Shown piece after piece: positions 8,870-17,755 of a DNA stretch of 62,328 nucleotides. Every line of letters starts with the position of its first letter. Position 1 is the stretch's first letter. The position numbers were made by a program, and so were the translations under genes. This stretch comes from a bacterium (GTDB taxonomy: Bacteria > DUMJ01). The stretch is from the NCBI GenBank assembly GCA_012839925.1, contig DUMJ01000024.1:1-62328 (forward strand). Direction: 5' to 3'. The notes beneath the pieces are model-generated. The model did not search any database. It saw nothing but the letters and a program-made list of their open reading frames with translations, and had not been told where the DNA came from.

Positions 8870-9691
8870 CTAAAGAAGGCTTCCCAGTTCTCTCAACTTA
8901 TAAATGTTCTTCTCATCAGAACCCGGGGGATTTTTAGGAGTCTCTATTATAATTGGTCTAGTCCTAAATATCTCAAAGTTAAATAAGCTTTTAAATCCCT
9001 CTTCCCCAATCTCTCCCTCTCCTATATGAGTATGTCTGTCTAGCCGGGAACCAAGTTTTCCTTTAGAATCATTTGCATGAAACAAAATTAAATAGGATGT
9101 ATCTAGAAGCGAGAACCATCTGTCAAAGGTTTCTCTTATACCATCTGTATTCCGTATGTCAAATCCTGCCGAAAAGAGATGACAGGTATCAATGCAGATT
9201 CCCAATCTGGTTTTATCACTTATACTATCTATTATAGCCTTAAACTCCTCCGGACTAGCACCCAACTGAGCTCCTGCCCCAGAAGTATTCTCCAGAATAA
9301 TCTTACACCTTGTGTTAGACTTGTTTATTATTTCTTCCAGTGCCATCACAATTCTCGAAATTCCATTCCTTACCCCTGAACCCTTATGGCTTCCAGGATG
9401 CACCACTATACCAGTAGCACCTAAGGATTCACCCCAGAGAAGGTCCTCTAACAGAGCCTTCTTGGATAAATCATATATCTCATTATAGCTCGCCAGATTG
9501 AGAAGATAAGGACCGTGTAAGAAAAAAATATTAAAGGGTATAGAAATAGGCTCCGATCTCTTTGCAGATCTTAAGCTTCTTGGATTTCTAGAAAAAAACT
9601 GGATAGTAGAAAGACCCAGCCTGAATGCCTCTTCTATAGTTTTTGAAAGTCCTCCAGATATAGAAAGATGCGCCCCCAAACAGATACTCAC
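8870..9691 (-). CDS. nfo: Endonuclease IV, AP endonuclease
   Basis: 273 residues, normal for the family, of a TIM-barrel zinc enzyme that cuts DNA at abasic sites. Visible metal-site motifs include GAHLSISGG at the start, HPGSHKG near 97-103, IILENTSG near 130, CIDTCHLFSAG near 165 and FHANDSK / DRHTHIGEGEIG toward the end. The start is GTG 9691 with AGAAGG upstream. It lies 10 bases after the COG2426-type membrane gene. The cell uses it for base-excision repair, possibly together with the MagIII-like glycosylase at 59924. Confidence 0.95.
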   Translation of the reverse strand: MSICLGAHLSISGGLSKTIEEAFRLGLSTIQFFSRNPRSLRSAKRSEPISIPFNIFFLHGPYLLNLASYNEIYDLSKKALLEDLLWGESLGATGIVVHPGSHKGSGVRNGISRIVMALEEIINKSNTRCKIILENTSGAGAQLGASPEEFKAIIDSISDKTRLGICIDTCHLFSAGFDIRNTDGIRETFDRWFSLLDTSYLILFHANDSKGKLGSRLDRHTHIGEGEIGEEGFKSLFNFEIFRTRPIIIETPKNPPGSDEKNIYKLRELGSLL

Positions 9692-9701
9692 CTGTATACC
9701 T

Positions 9702-10157
9702 TCAGAATATAGATATTATCCCCAGACAGCTGAGAGTTACTATTACACCGGCGATAAAAACCCCCATCAATATAGAAAGTATCGACCTAAAGCGGTTCAT
9801 TCCAAGGAGAAAAGAGGCTATTGAGCCTGTCCAGGCTCCAGTAAATGGTAGGGGAATGCCGATAAAAATAATTAACCCTATCATCTTATATCTCTCAATC
9901 ATCTCACTCCTACCCCTAGTATAACTGAAAAGCCAGTTAAAAAATCTGTCAAATATCTTATATCTCTTACGTAGAAATTCTGATACAGGACCTAGGAGGA
10001 AAATAACAAGAAGAGGAGGGATTATATTGCCAATGTATGACAGAAGAAATGCCTCTAGAAGTGGCATTTTATAAACTAACAGAGCCACCGGGAGGGATGC
10101 CCTGAGCTCTCCCACCGGTGTCATTGAAAGTAAAAAGACAGTTAAATACTGATTCAT
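9702..10157 (-). CDS. COG2426-type small membrane protein (Sm_multidrug_ex family)
   Basis: 151 residues with four to five membrane helices. The motif TPVGELRASLPVAL near the N-terminus and the central GIPLPFTGAWTGS loop are hallmarks of the family annotated as putative small multidrug export protein; transport activity is not well shown for it. The charged loop (about 60-90) lies between the helices. It follows the Gfo/Idh/MocA gene by 4 bases and is followed by nfo. Confidence 0.8.
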   Translation of the reverse strand: MNQYLTVFLLSMTPVGELRASLPVALLVYKMPLLEAFLLSYIGNIIPPLLVIFLLGPVSEFLRKRYKIFDRFFNWLFSYTRGRSEMIERYKMIGLIIFIGIPLPFTGAWTGSIASFLLGMNRFRSILSILMGVFIAGVIVTLSCLGIISIF

Positions 10158-10161
10158 AATT

Positions 10162-11184
10162 TTAATATGGAAACTTTACAGGTTTTCCTGTCCTGCTTGA
10201 CTCATACATGGATAATACCATAGCCAGAGCGGTCCTTCCTTCTCTTCCATCTATAAATGGTTTTCTCCCGAGAAGAAGATCCTGATAGAAATCTTTTATC
10301 TGTCTCTCATGGCTTGAACCCCAGTATCTTAATCCACTTCCAGGGTTACTGGCTTGCTCAACCTGAACTGTTTCATTTCCCAGGTATATAGTAGCCTTAT
10401 CTCCTATTATATGTGCCATCCCATCAGTTCCAAATATCTCCAGAAAGACAGGAGCATCATAGGGATAAAAACAGTTGGCATAAACACACCCAACTATATC
10501 CGGTGTGAACTTTATATAGGCTTCTGCAACGTCATCAACGTTTATATAACTATGAGCCCTTGTATCATAAGTGGCTCTTATATAATCTATCCCTGTCCCT
10601 ATAAGCCACTGCATTAAATCCAGAGTATGGATAGCCTGATCTATAAGAACCCCACCACCTTCTTTGTCCCAGGTCCCCTTCCAATCACTTTCCCTATAAT
10701 AACTGTCAGGACGATACCAGGTAAGCATCATTCTTGTTCCCTTAATCGTCCCCAATCTACCTGAAGTTATAGCTTTTTTTACAGCCACAGAAGCATCATT
10801 ATATCTATTCTGGAAAATTACTCCTAACGTGACTCTACACTCTTCTGAGGTAGCTATCATCTTATCTGCATCTTCCAAAGTTATAGCCATTGGTTTTTCT
10901 GTGAGAACATGTTTACCTGATTTCATAGCATTTATAGCCACCTCAGCATGGAGGTAATGAGGAAGGCAAATTTCTACTGCATCTATATCATCTCTTTCTA
11001 TGACCTTATGATAATCGGTATACCAATCCTTTACATCATAAGTCTCACTGAAGAACTTAGCCTTTTCTTCAACTATATCAACTACCGCCTTCAACTCTGT
11101 TTCCTGCAACCTCTTCAATGCTTGAGCATGAACCCTCGCCACCCTTCCACACCCAATTAATGCAACTCTCACTTTACTCTCCAC
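10162..11184 (-). CDS. Gfo/Idh/MocA family NAD(P)-dependent oxidoreductase
   Basis: About 340 residues. The Rossmann motif (VALIGCGRVARVHAQAL) is at the N-terminus and the catalytic-lysine motif EKPMAIT near 95-100, followed by the C-terminal beta-sheet domain with DQAIHTLDLMQWL. Members oxidise or isomerise sugars and inositols; the substrate is unknown. I chose GTG 11184 because GGAGG lies 8 bases upstream; an in-frame ATG at 11199 overlaps that same GGAGG and has no ribosome site of its own. Transcription probably starts at the extended -10 near 11230. Confidence 0.85.
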   Translation of the reverse strand: MESKVRVALIGCGRVARVHAQALKRLQETELKAVVDIVEEKAKFFSETYDVKDWYTDYHKVIERDDIDAVEICLPHYLHAEVAINAMKSGKHVLTEKPMAITLEDADKMIATSEECRVTLGVIFQNRYNDASVAVKKAITSGRLGTIKGTRMMLTWYRPDSYYRESDWKGTWDKEGGGVLIDQAIHTLDLMQWLIGTGIDYIRATYDTRAHSYINVDDVAEAYIKFTPDIVGCVYANCFYPYDAPVFLEIFGTDGMAHIIGDKATIYLGNETVQVEQASNPGSGLRYWGSSHERQIKDFYQDLLLGRKPFIDGREGRTALAMVLSMYESSRTGKPVKFPY

Positions 11185-11229
11185 TCTATCTGCCTCCATA
11201 TTATTATTTATTGGATATTCTAAGGTAGA

Positions 11230-11238
11230 ATTATATCA
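11230..11238 (-). promoter_or_regulatory. Extended -10 promoter element for the 11184 oxidoreductase operon
   Basis: Minus strand reads TGATATAAT (TGn plus perfect TATAAT at 11235-11230), about 45 bases upstream of the chosen GTG start. The -35 region is poor at the usual spacing (TTGATA lies 20 bases upstream), which is tolerated with an extended -10. Confidence 0.5.
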
Positions 11239-11300
11239 TAAATTCCTTCATAAGATATCAAGGTAGACATCAGGCAGGAAAAAACATTCAGGTTTCCAGA

Positions 11301-11329
11301 TTGTGATAAGGTTTACTATATGATATAAT
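11301..11329 (+). promoter_or_regulatory. Sigma-A type promoter of the peptide ABC operon
   Basis: TTGTGA at 11301-11306, a 17-base spacer and a perfect TATAAT at 11324-11329. The start codon at 11363 follows after about 28 bases of leader that hold AAGGAGG at 11347-11353. It stands alone before the operon and faces away from the oxidoreductase promoter. Confidence 0.8.
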
Positions 11330-11362
11330 CAGTATAAAATTTTAAAAAGGAGGTCTTGTAAG

Positions 11363-12910
11363 ATGAAGAAGTTTTTAGGAGTTTTGCTGGTTATGACCAT
11401 GCTGGTAGCACTTCTTCCTAACTTAGGTGTGGGTGCTGAGAAAAAGTATGGGGGTATCTTGAGAACCGCCATAACATCAGATCCACCAACCCTTGATCCT
11501 GCTCAGATCACAGACACAACATCTGATATGGTTGCCAGAAATATTTTTGACGGTCTTGTAGATTACGACGAAAATCTAAAAGTTGTTCCAGTAATAGCCA
11601 AGAACTGGTCTATATCTAAAGATGGTAAGGTTTATACATTCAACCTTCGTCAAGGGGTAAAGTTTCACAACGGACGAGAAGTAACAGCAGAAGATTTCGT
11701 CTATTCATGGAAGAGGATTATGGACCCTGCAACCAAGAGTAAGAGGGCTAACTTTATGGAAGACATAGCAAAAGTCGAAGCTCCAAGTAAATATGTATTC
11801 AGAGTAACCCTTAAAGAACCGAGAGGTTACTTCTTGCAGATGTTACCCTACTCCTGCTTCTGGGTAATCCCCAAAGAAGAGGTAGAAAGATTAGGAGAAG
11901 ACTTTGGAAGTAAACCAGTTGGTTCTGGTCCATTTAAGTTCGTAAGCTGGACACATGATGACAAGGTTATCTTAGAGACTAATAAAGACTATTTCGCCGG
12001 CAGACCATATGTGGATGGAGTGGAGATTAGAATAATACCAGACGAGACAGTAATTTTAATGGAACTTGAAAAGGGTAACCTCGAGTGGTATGAGAATGTT
12101 CCACCATCAGAGCTGGATAGGTTAAAAAACGATCCAAAATGGAAGAATCAAATGATTACAAAGCCAGAGCTTGGGGTTTACTATATTGGGATGAACTGCC
12201 AGAAGCCACCACTGAATAATAAACTTGTTCGTCAGGCTATAAATTATGCCATAAATCGTGAGCAGATAGTTAAAGTTATTATGAGAGACTCAGCTATGGT
12301 TGCTAGTGGAATCTTACCCCCAGGTGTACCTGGATATTCAAAACGTCCTCCTATTCCGTACGATCCGGAAAGGTCCAAGAGATTATTAAAGCAGGCTGGT
12401 TATCCGGATGGGAAAGGATTGCCCACTCTGGAGTTGGCATTTAATAAGAATGCAACACACCAGAGAATATGCGAAGCGGTTCAGTCAGACCTAAAGAAGG
12501 TTGGAATAAATGTTGAACTTATGCAGATGGATTGGGCTCAATATCTAGAAAAAGTGGATAGAGGAGAGACACAACTATTTAGACTGGGCTGGATAGCAGA
12601 TTATCCTGATGCTGACAACTTCCTCTGGGTTCTACTTAACTCCAAGAACTGGGGGCCTGCAGGGAATGGAGCATTCTATAAGAATCCAACCGTAGACGAG
12701 CTTACTGACAAGGCAAAGACCATGGTTCCAGGAGCAGCCCGTAATTCTCTTTATAAGAGAGCGGAGGCTATTATTCTTGATGATGCTCCATGGGCTCCAA
12801 TATACTTCTATATAAGTAGAGCTATAGTACAGCCATATGTTAAAGATTTTGATTTCTCCGGAATGGGTCCATTCACAGCCAAGTTAGAGAAAGTATGGCT
12901 TGATAAGTAA
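11363..12910 (+). CDS. Peptide/oligopeptide ABC transporter, periplasmic binding protein (SBP family 5)
   Basis: 515 residues with a signal peptide (KKFLGVLLVMTMLVALLPNLGVGA) and no lipobox Cys, so it is likely free in the periplasm. The mature part starts with GGILRTAITSDPPTLDPAQ, characteristic of DppA/OppA-type proteins, and has a VKFHNGREVTAEDFVYSWKR block near 100-120. It binds peptides (or, in some members, oligosaccharides) and hands them to the permeases encoded next. Its gene is first in the operon and is followed by a hairpin that likely raises its output above the rest. Confidence 0.92.
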   Translation: MKKFLGVLLVMTMLVALLPNLGVGAEKKYGGILRTAITSDPPTLDPAQITDTTSDMVARNIFDGLVDYDENLKVVPVIAKNWSISKDGKVYTFNLRQGVKFHNGREVTAEDFVYSWKRIMDPATKSKRANFMEDIAKVEAPSKYVFRVTLKEPRGYFLQMLPYSCFWVIPKEEVERLGEDFGSKPVGSGPFKFVSWTHDDKVILETNKDYFAGRPYVDGVEIRIIPDETVILMELEKGNLEWYENVPPSELDRLKNDPKWKNQMITKPELGVYYIGMNCQKPPLNNKLVRQAINYAINREQIVKVIMRDSAMVASGILPPGVPGYSKRPPIPYDPERSKRLLKQAGYPDGKGLPTLELAFNKNATHQRICEAVQSDLKKVGINVELMQMDWAQYLEKVDRGETQLFRLGWIADYPDADNFLWVLLNSKNWGPAGNGAFYKNPTVDELTDKAKTMVPGAARNSLYKRAEAIILDDAPWAPIYFYISRAIVQPYVKDFDFSGMGPFTAKLEKVWLDK

Positions 12911-12930
12911 AGGAATAAAATATTAGTAAA

Positions 12931-12962
12931 TAGCCTGGGGGATTTTTCTCCCAGGCTATTTT
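12931..12962 (+). terminator. Intercistronic hairpin/attenuator after the binding-protein gene
   Basis: AGCCTGGG at 12932-12939 pairs with CCCAGGCT at 12950-12957, followed by ATTTTA. It sits between the binding-protein gene and the first permease. Partial termination or mRNA end protection here would give the usual excess of binding protein over membrane subunits. Confidence 0.75.
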
Positions 12963-12980
12963 ATGGAGAGATAGGTAGAG

Positions 12981-13901
12981 ATGATAAACTATATAATAAG
13001 ACGTTTATTTTTAACTATACCGACCATTATAGGTATAATTACGATAACATTTTTACTTATGTATGTAGTCCCAGGAGACCCTGTACGTATCCTGATGGGA
13101 CAAAGGGGTGATCCGGAGACTATTGCTATGATAAGAAAGCAGATGGGGCTAGATGATCCTCTACCGGTACAATACTTTAGATTTTTGGGTAACATTTTAA
13201 GGGGAGACTTTGGACGTTCCTATGCTACAAATAGACCAGTGTTACCTGAAATATTGAGTAGATTCCCGGCAACATTGAAGCTGGCATTAGCATCTATGCT
13301 GGTAGCTTCTATCATAGGACTGACAGCTGGCATAGTCTCAGCTACCAGGCAGTACTCATTCTTTGATTATTCGAGCATGGTGGTGGCACTTATGGGAGTA
13401 TCAGCCCCTGTCTTTTGGGTGGGTCTGCTTCTTATGTGGATATTTGGTTATACACTGGGCTGGTTACCAATATCTGGATATGGAGGGGTATCATATTTAA
13501 TCCTCCCTGCGATTGCTCTTGGAGTAAGACCTGCCGCATATATAGCCCGTATGACCAGGTCAAGTTTCTTAGAAGTCTTAAGACAGGATTATATCAGAAC
13601 TGCAAGGGCTAAAGGGCTTCCAGAAAGAAGAGTTATTTATGTCCATGCTATGAGAAATACGTTAATTACAGTGATTACTGTGCTGGGTATGGAGCTGGCA
13701 AGTCTATTGAGTGGCGCGGTTCTTACAGAAACAATATTCGCCTGGCCTGGTATTGGCAGGTTATCGGTAGATGCTATAATAAAAAGGGACCATCCAATGG
13801 TTCAGGGGACTGTTCTTTTTACGGCTATTATATTTATATTTGCCAACCTTATAGTAGATATATCTTATGCATTTTTAGATCCGAGGATAAGATATGAATA
13901 G
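12981..13901 (+). CDS. Peptide ABC transporter permease, DppB type
   Basis: 306 residues with six predicted membrane helices; begins MINYIIRRLFLTIPTIIGIITITF as usual for DppB. The EAA loop (DYIRTARAKGLPERRVIYVHAMRN, about 202-225) that contacts the ATPases is intact. It forms the channel with the following permease and overlaps it by 8 bases. Confidence 0.95.
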   Translation: MINYIIRRLFLTIPTIIGIITITFLLMYVVPGDPVRILMGQRGDPETIAMIRKQMGLDDPLPVQYFRFLGNILRGDFGRSYATNRPVLPEILSRFPATLKLALASMLVASIIGLTAGIVSATRQYSFFDYSSMVVALMGVSAPVFWVGLLLMWIFGYTLGWLPISGYGGVSYLILPAIALGVRPAAYIARMTRSSFLEVLRQDYIRTARAKGLPERRVIYVHAMRNTLITVITVLGMELASLLSGAVLTETIFAWPGIGRLSVDAIIKRDHPMVQGTVLFTAIIFIFANLIVDISYAFLDPRIRYE

Positions 13902-14766
13902 AAAGATGGATAATAAAGAAGTTTCAACATCATACTGGAAAGATGCATTTAAAAGATTAAGAAAGAATAAGTTAGCGATGGTAGGTCTTTATATCATTTT
14001 GGGGTTAATGGTCATTGCAATCCTTGCCCCATGGATTGCTCCCTATGACCCATACGAGGTTAATTATGATGAGTATCTTGAACCACCTTCATTGAGGCAT
14101 CCTTTAGGAACCGATGAATTTGGTAGGGATATACTTTCCAGAATAATTTTCGGAGCCAGGGTATCTCTTCAGGTGGGTATAATAGCAGAAGGGATTGCTA
14201 CCGCCATAGGGGTACTGCTTGGAAGCATATCCGGTTATTATGGAGGTTGGGTGGATCATCTTATAGTAGAGTTAACCAATATAATCTTTGCTTTTCCGTT
14301 TCTTTTATTTGTTATAGCTATAGTGGTAAGTTTAGGACCAAGTCTCACCAATGTATTTATTGCGGTTGGTATTACTGGCTGGGCTGGAACTGCCAGGCTT
14401 ATAAGGGGACAAATTTTAAGTCTAAAAGAATCTGAATATGTTGAGGCAGCCAGAGCACTGGGGGCGAGTAATACCAGAATTATCTTCAAACATATAGTTC
14501 CAAACTGTATAGCTCCTATAATTATATCAGCGACATTAGGGATGGGCGGAGCAATTATGACAGAGGCAAGTTTAAGTTTTCTTGGCTTAGGAGCTCAACC
14601 CCCCATTCCAAGCTGGGGTTCAATGATCGATTATGCCAAGGATTTTTTAAGAACCAATTTGTGGTATTCATTTTTCCCTGGTTTAGCTATTATGATTACA
14701 GTATTTGGCTTCAATCTCCTGGGTGATGGTCTAAGGGATGCTTTAGATCCGAGGTTAAAGGTATGA
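13894..14766 (+). CDS. Peptide ABC transporter permease, DppC type
   Basis: 290 residues. The N-terminal cytoplasmic piece ([18 protein letters not shown]) leads into six helices; the motif [22 protein letters not shown] is diagnostic for DppC. The EAA loop ([20 protein letters not shown]) is present near 185-205. Overlaps the DppB gene by 8 and the DppD gene by 4 bases, so the whole set is coupled. Confidence 0.95.
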   Translation: MNRKMDNKEVSTSYWKDAFKRLRKNKLAMVGLYIILGLMVIAILAPWIAPYDPYEVNYDEYLEPPSLRHPLGTDEFGRDILSRIIFGARVSLQVGIIAEGIATAIGVLLGSISGYYGGWVDHLIVELTNIIFAFPFLLFVIAIVVSLGPSLTNVFIAVGITGWAGTARLIRGQILSLKESEYVEAARALGASNTRIIFKHIVPNCIAPIIISATLGMGGAIMTEASLSFLGLGAQPPIPSWGSMIDYAKDFLRTNLWYSFFPGLAIMITVFGFNLLGDGLRDALDPRLKV

Positions 14767-15764
14767 ATACTAATAATACATTGATTAAAGTTGAAGATTT
14801 AAAGACATATTTCTACACTGAAGATGGGACTGTCCCAGCCGTCGATGGGGTTTCTTTCTCTATAGAGGCTGGTAAAACAATGGGGTTAGTAGGAGAGAGT
14901 GGGTGTGGAAAGAGTGTTACATCTCTATCTATTATGAGATTAATACCTTCACCAGGGAAGATAACTGGTGGTAAGATCATCTTTAATGGAATAGATCTGC
15001 TTGATCTTCCTGAGAGTGAGATGAGAAGGATCAGGGGGAACAAAATCTCTATGATCTTTCAAGAGCCCATGACATCCCTCAATCCTGTATTCACCATAGG
15101 AAGTCAGATAGCTGAGGTGATACAATTACATCAGGGATTGGATAAGAATAGTGCTATGGAAAAGGCTATAGAAATGATGAAATTGGTAGGGATTCCATCC
15201 CCAGAACTCAGAGCTAAAGATTACCCCCATCAACTTAGCGGAGGTATGAGGCAGAGAATTATGATAGCTATGGCTTTAGCGTGTAATCCAAAATTATTAA
15301 TAGCGGATGAGCCAACCACTGCTCTTGATGTCACCATACAGGCGCAGATACTTGAACTGATAAAAGAATTGAGAGAAAAACTGGGAATGTCTGTACTGCT
15401 TATCACTCACAATCTCGGAGTAGTAGCAGAAACTGCAGATAATGTTGCGGTTATGTATGCGGGAAAAATAGTAGAGTATGGGACTGTAAGGGATATATTT
15501 AAAAACCCTGTACACCCCTATACCTGGGGATTATTACAGGCTATCCCCAGGTTAGATACCACCAGGGAAAGGTTATTAACAATAGAAGGTTCTGTCCCAG
15601 ACATGATATCACTTCCACCAGGTTGTAAATTTGCTCCCAGATGCATGTTCGTCAAAAATAAATGTGAGATCTCTGAGCCTCTCCTGGAGGAGGTAACACC
15701 GGGACATATGTCCAGGTGCTGGAGAGTAAAAGAGATAGATTTCAGTAAGATCGAGGTAGTATAA
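14763..15764 (+). CDS. Peptide ABC transporter ATPase, DppD type
   Basis: 333 residues with Walker A GESGCGKS (about 43-50), signature LSGGMRQR (about 158) and Walker B LLIADEPT. The C-terminal oligopeptide-transport extension carries CKFAPRC and a further Cys pair, which in homologues can hold an FeS cluster. It pairs with the following ATPase to drive uptake. Confidence 0.95.
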   Translation: MNTNNTLIKVEDLKTYFYTEDGTVPAVDGVSFSIEAGKTMGLVGESGCGKSVTSLSIMRLIPSPGKITGGKIIFNGIDLLDLPESEMRRIRGNKISMIFQEPMTSLNPVFTIGSQIAEVIQLHQGLDKNSAMEKAIEMMKLVGIPSPELRAKDYPHQLSGGMRQRIMIAMALACNPKLLIADEPTTALDVTIQAQILELIKELREKLGMSVLLITHNLGVVAETADNVAVMYAGKIVEYGTVRDIFKNPVHPYTWGLLQAIPRLDTTRERLLTIEGSVPDMISLPPGCKFAPRCMFVKNKCEISEPLLEEVTPGHMSRCWRVKEIDFSKIEVV

Positions 15765-15765
15765 T

Positions 15766-16737
15766 ATGGAAGATAGCATTCTTTTAAGGGTAGAAAAACT
15801 TACAAAGCTCTTTCCTATAAGAGGGGGAATTTTTCAGAGGACTGTAGGTTATGTAAGGGCTGTAGAAAATGTTTCATTTTCCATAGACAGAGGAGAAACA
15901 TTGGGTCTTGTAGGAGAAAGTGGATGCGGAAAGACTACCACTGGTAGAAGTATCTTACGGCTTATAGAACCCACTTCTGGTAAGGTTTACTTTAAGGGGA
16001 TTGATATAACAGCACTGAGTAAAAAAGATTTAGCCCCTTTAAGAAGAGAAATGCAGATTATATTTCAGGACCCCTACGGATCTCTAAATCCCAGAATGAC
16101 CGTTGGAGATATTATAGGGGAGGGATTAGAAATCCATAAGATCGCCTCAGGAAAAGAAAAAGAAAGGCGAATAATGGAGCTATTAGAGGTTGTGGGATTA
16201 CCTCCTGCATATATGCGAAGATATCCTCATGAATTCAGCGGCGGACAGAGACAGCGTATAGGTATAGCCAGAGCCTTAGCGGTAAATCCGAAGTTTATAG
16301 TCTGCGATGAACCCGTTTCCGCTTTAGACGTTTCAATACAGTCTCAGATTATAAATCTCTTAAAAGATTTACAGAAACAGTTTGAGTTTACCTATCTCTT
16401 TATAGCTCATGACCTCAGCGTGGTAAAATATATGAGTGACAAGATAGCTGTTATGTACCTGGCTAAGATAGTAGAGTATACAACCACCGAAGAGTTATTC
16501 AATAATCCAAAACATCCGTATACCCTGGCACTGATGTCGGCTATCCCTGTTCCTGATCCAGATGTAAGAAAACAGAGAATAGTTCTTCAGGGAGATCTCC
16601 CCAGTCCAAGTAATCCACCCAAGGGCTGCAGGTTTAATACGAGATGTCCAAAAGTAATGAATATATGTAAAGAGGCGGAACCTGAGCTTAAAGATATAGG
16701 AAAGGAGCATCTGGTAGCATGTCATCTATGGAATTAG
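15766..16737 (+). CDS. Peptide ABC transporter ATPase, DppF type
   Basis: 323 residues with Walker A GESGCGKT, signature FSGGQRQR and Walker [13 protein letters not shown]. The C-terminal CRFNTRC...C motif matches the DppF/OppF extension. It ends the transporter operon but overlaps pheS by 19 bases, so the peptide transporter and phenylalanyl-tRNA synthetase genes share a transcript. Confidence 0.95.
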   Translation: MEDSILLRVEKLTKLFPIRGGIFQRTVGYVRAVENVSFSIDRGETLGLVGESGCGKTTTGRSILRLIEPTSGKVYFKGIDITALSKKDLAPLRREMQIIFQDPYGSLNPRMTVGDIIGEGLEIHKIASGKEKERRIMELLEVVGLPPAYMRRYPHEFSGGQRQRIGIARALAVNPKFIVCDEPVSALDVSIQSQIINLLKDLQKQFEFTYLFIAHDLSVVKYMSDKIAVMYLAKIVEYTTTEELFNNPKHPYTLALMSAIPVPDPDVRKQRIVLQGDLPSPSNPPKGCRFNTRCPKVMNICKEAEPELKDIGKEHLVACHLWN

Positions 16738-17747
16738 AGCTTAATAATCTGAGGTCAGAAGCCTTGAAGGAGATATCCTCTATCAACTCTTTAGATAATC
16801 TTAGAGAGATAGAGATAAAGTATCTAGGGAGAAAAGGAGTATTAAATCAATTATTAAAGGAGCTGAGCACAGCTCCTCTCGAAGAAAGACCAGAATTAGG
16901 CGGGATTATAAATCAGATCAAGCTGGAGATAATTCGTGAGATAGAATCTAAAAGAACACTGCTGGAAGAAAGAGAAAAGGCTAAGAAGCTAGAAGAGGAA
17001 AGGATTGATGTCACGCTTCCAGGTATGAATATCTCTCCTGGTAGATTACACCCTTTAACACTCATAATAGAAAGAGTGGAAGAAATCTTCAGAGGACTTG
17101 GTTTTACTGTAGTAGAGGGATTTGAGATGGAGACAGATTATTATAATTTTGAAGCACTGAATATCCCCTGGTATCATCCAGCCAGAGATACACAGGACTC
17201 TTTCTATATAACAGATAAATTTCTTCTCAGGACACAGACATCTCCTGTCCAGATCAGAGTGATGGAAAAGACTAAACCTCCATTTAAAATTATTGCTCCT
17301 GGGAGGGTATATAGACGTGACCAGCCTACCGCCAGACATTCTCCTGTATTCCATCAGATTGAAGGAATGGCTGTAGACAAAGACATAACATTTGCCCACT
17401 TAAAGGGCACTCTAGATGCGTTTGCTCACGCTCTGTTTGGCAGTGATGTCTCTACCAGATTTAGAGCAGATTATTTCCCCTTTACAGAACCCAGTGGTGA
17501 ATTCGCTATAAGTTGTATATTCTGTAAAGGAAAGGGATGTCGCGTATGCTCTTATTCAGGATGGATAGAGATACTGGGTTGCGGTATGGTCCATCCAAAA
17601 GTTTTAGAAGTTGGAGGAATAGATCCTGAAGAATACTCTGGCTTTGCTTTTGGTATGGGATGGGATAGACTTGCAATGCTTACATATAATATTAATGATA
17701 TAAGATTCTTTTTAGAAAATCATCCTGAATTCCTTGTTCAATTCTAG
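16719..17747 (+). CDS. pheS: Phenylalanyl-tRNA synthetase alpha subunit
   Basis: 342 residues: N-terminal coiled coil (1-90) that grips tRNA-Phe, then the class II catalytic core with motif 2 ([19 protein letters not shown], about 193-211) and motif 3 ([14 protein letters not shown]). A Cys-rich insert ([12 protein letters not shown], about 267-278) occurs in many bacterial PheS. ATG 16719 has AAGGAG 12 bases upstream within dppF; a second ATG at 16728 is possible. It pairs with the PheT encoded next to form the (alpha-beta)2 enzyme. Confidence 0.97.
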   Translation: MSSMELELNNLRSEALKEISSINSLDNLREIEIKYLGRKGVLNQLLKELSTAPLEERPELGGIINQIKLEIIREIESKRTLLEEREKAKKLEEERIDVTLPGMNISPGRLHPLTLIIERVEEIFRGLGFTVVEGFEMETDYYNFEALNIPWYHPARDTQDSFYITDKFLLRTQTSPVQIRVMEKTKPPFKIIAPGRVYRRDQPTARHSPVFHQIEGMAVDKDITFAHLKGTLDAFAHALFGSDVSTRFRADYFPFTEPSGEFAISCIFCKGKGCRVCSYSGWIEILGCGMVHPKVLEVGGIDPEEYSGFAFGMGWDRLAMLTYNINDIRFFLENHPEFLVQF

Positions 17748-17755
17748 GAGGGGAA

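Noticed and set aside
8520..8937. Open frames of about 100 codons on both strands
   Set aside because: They lie on the SRP RNA and tRNA-Ser genes and have no protein-like features.
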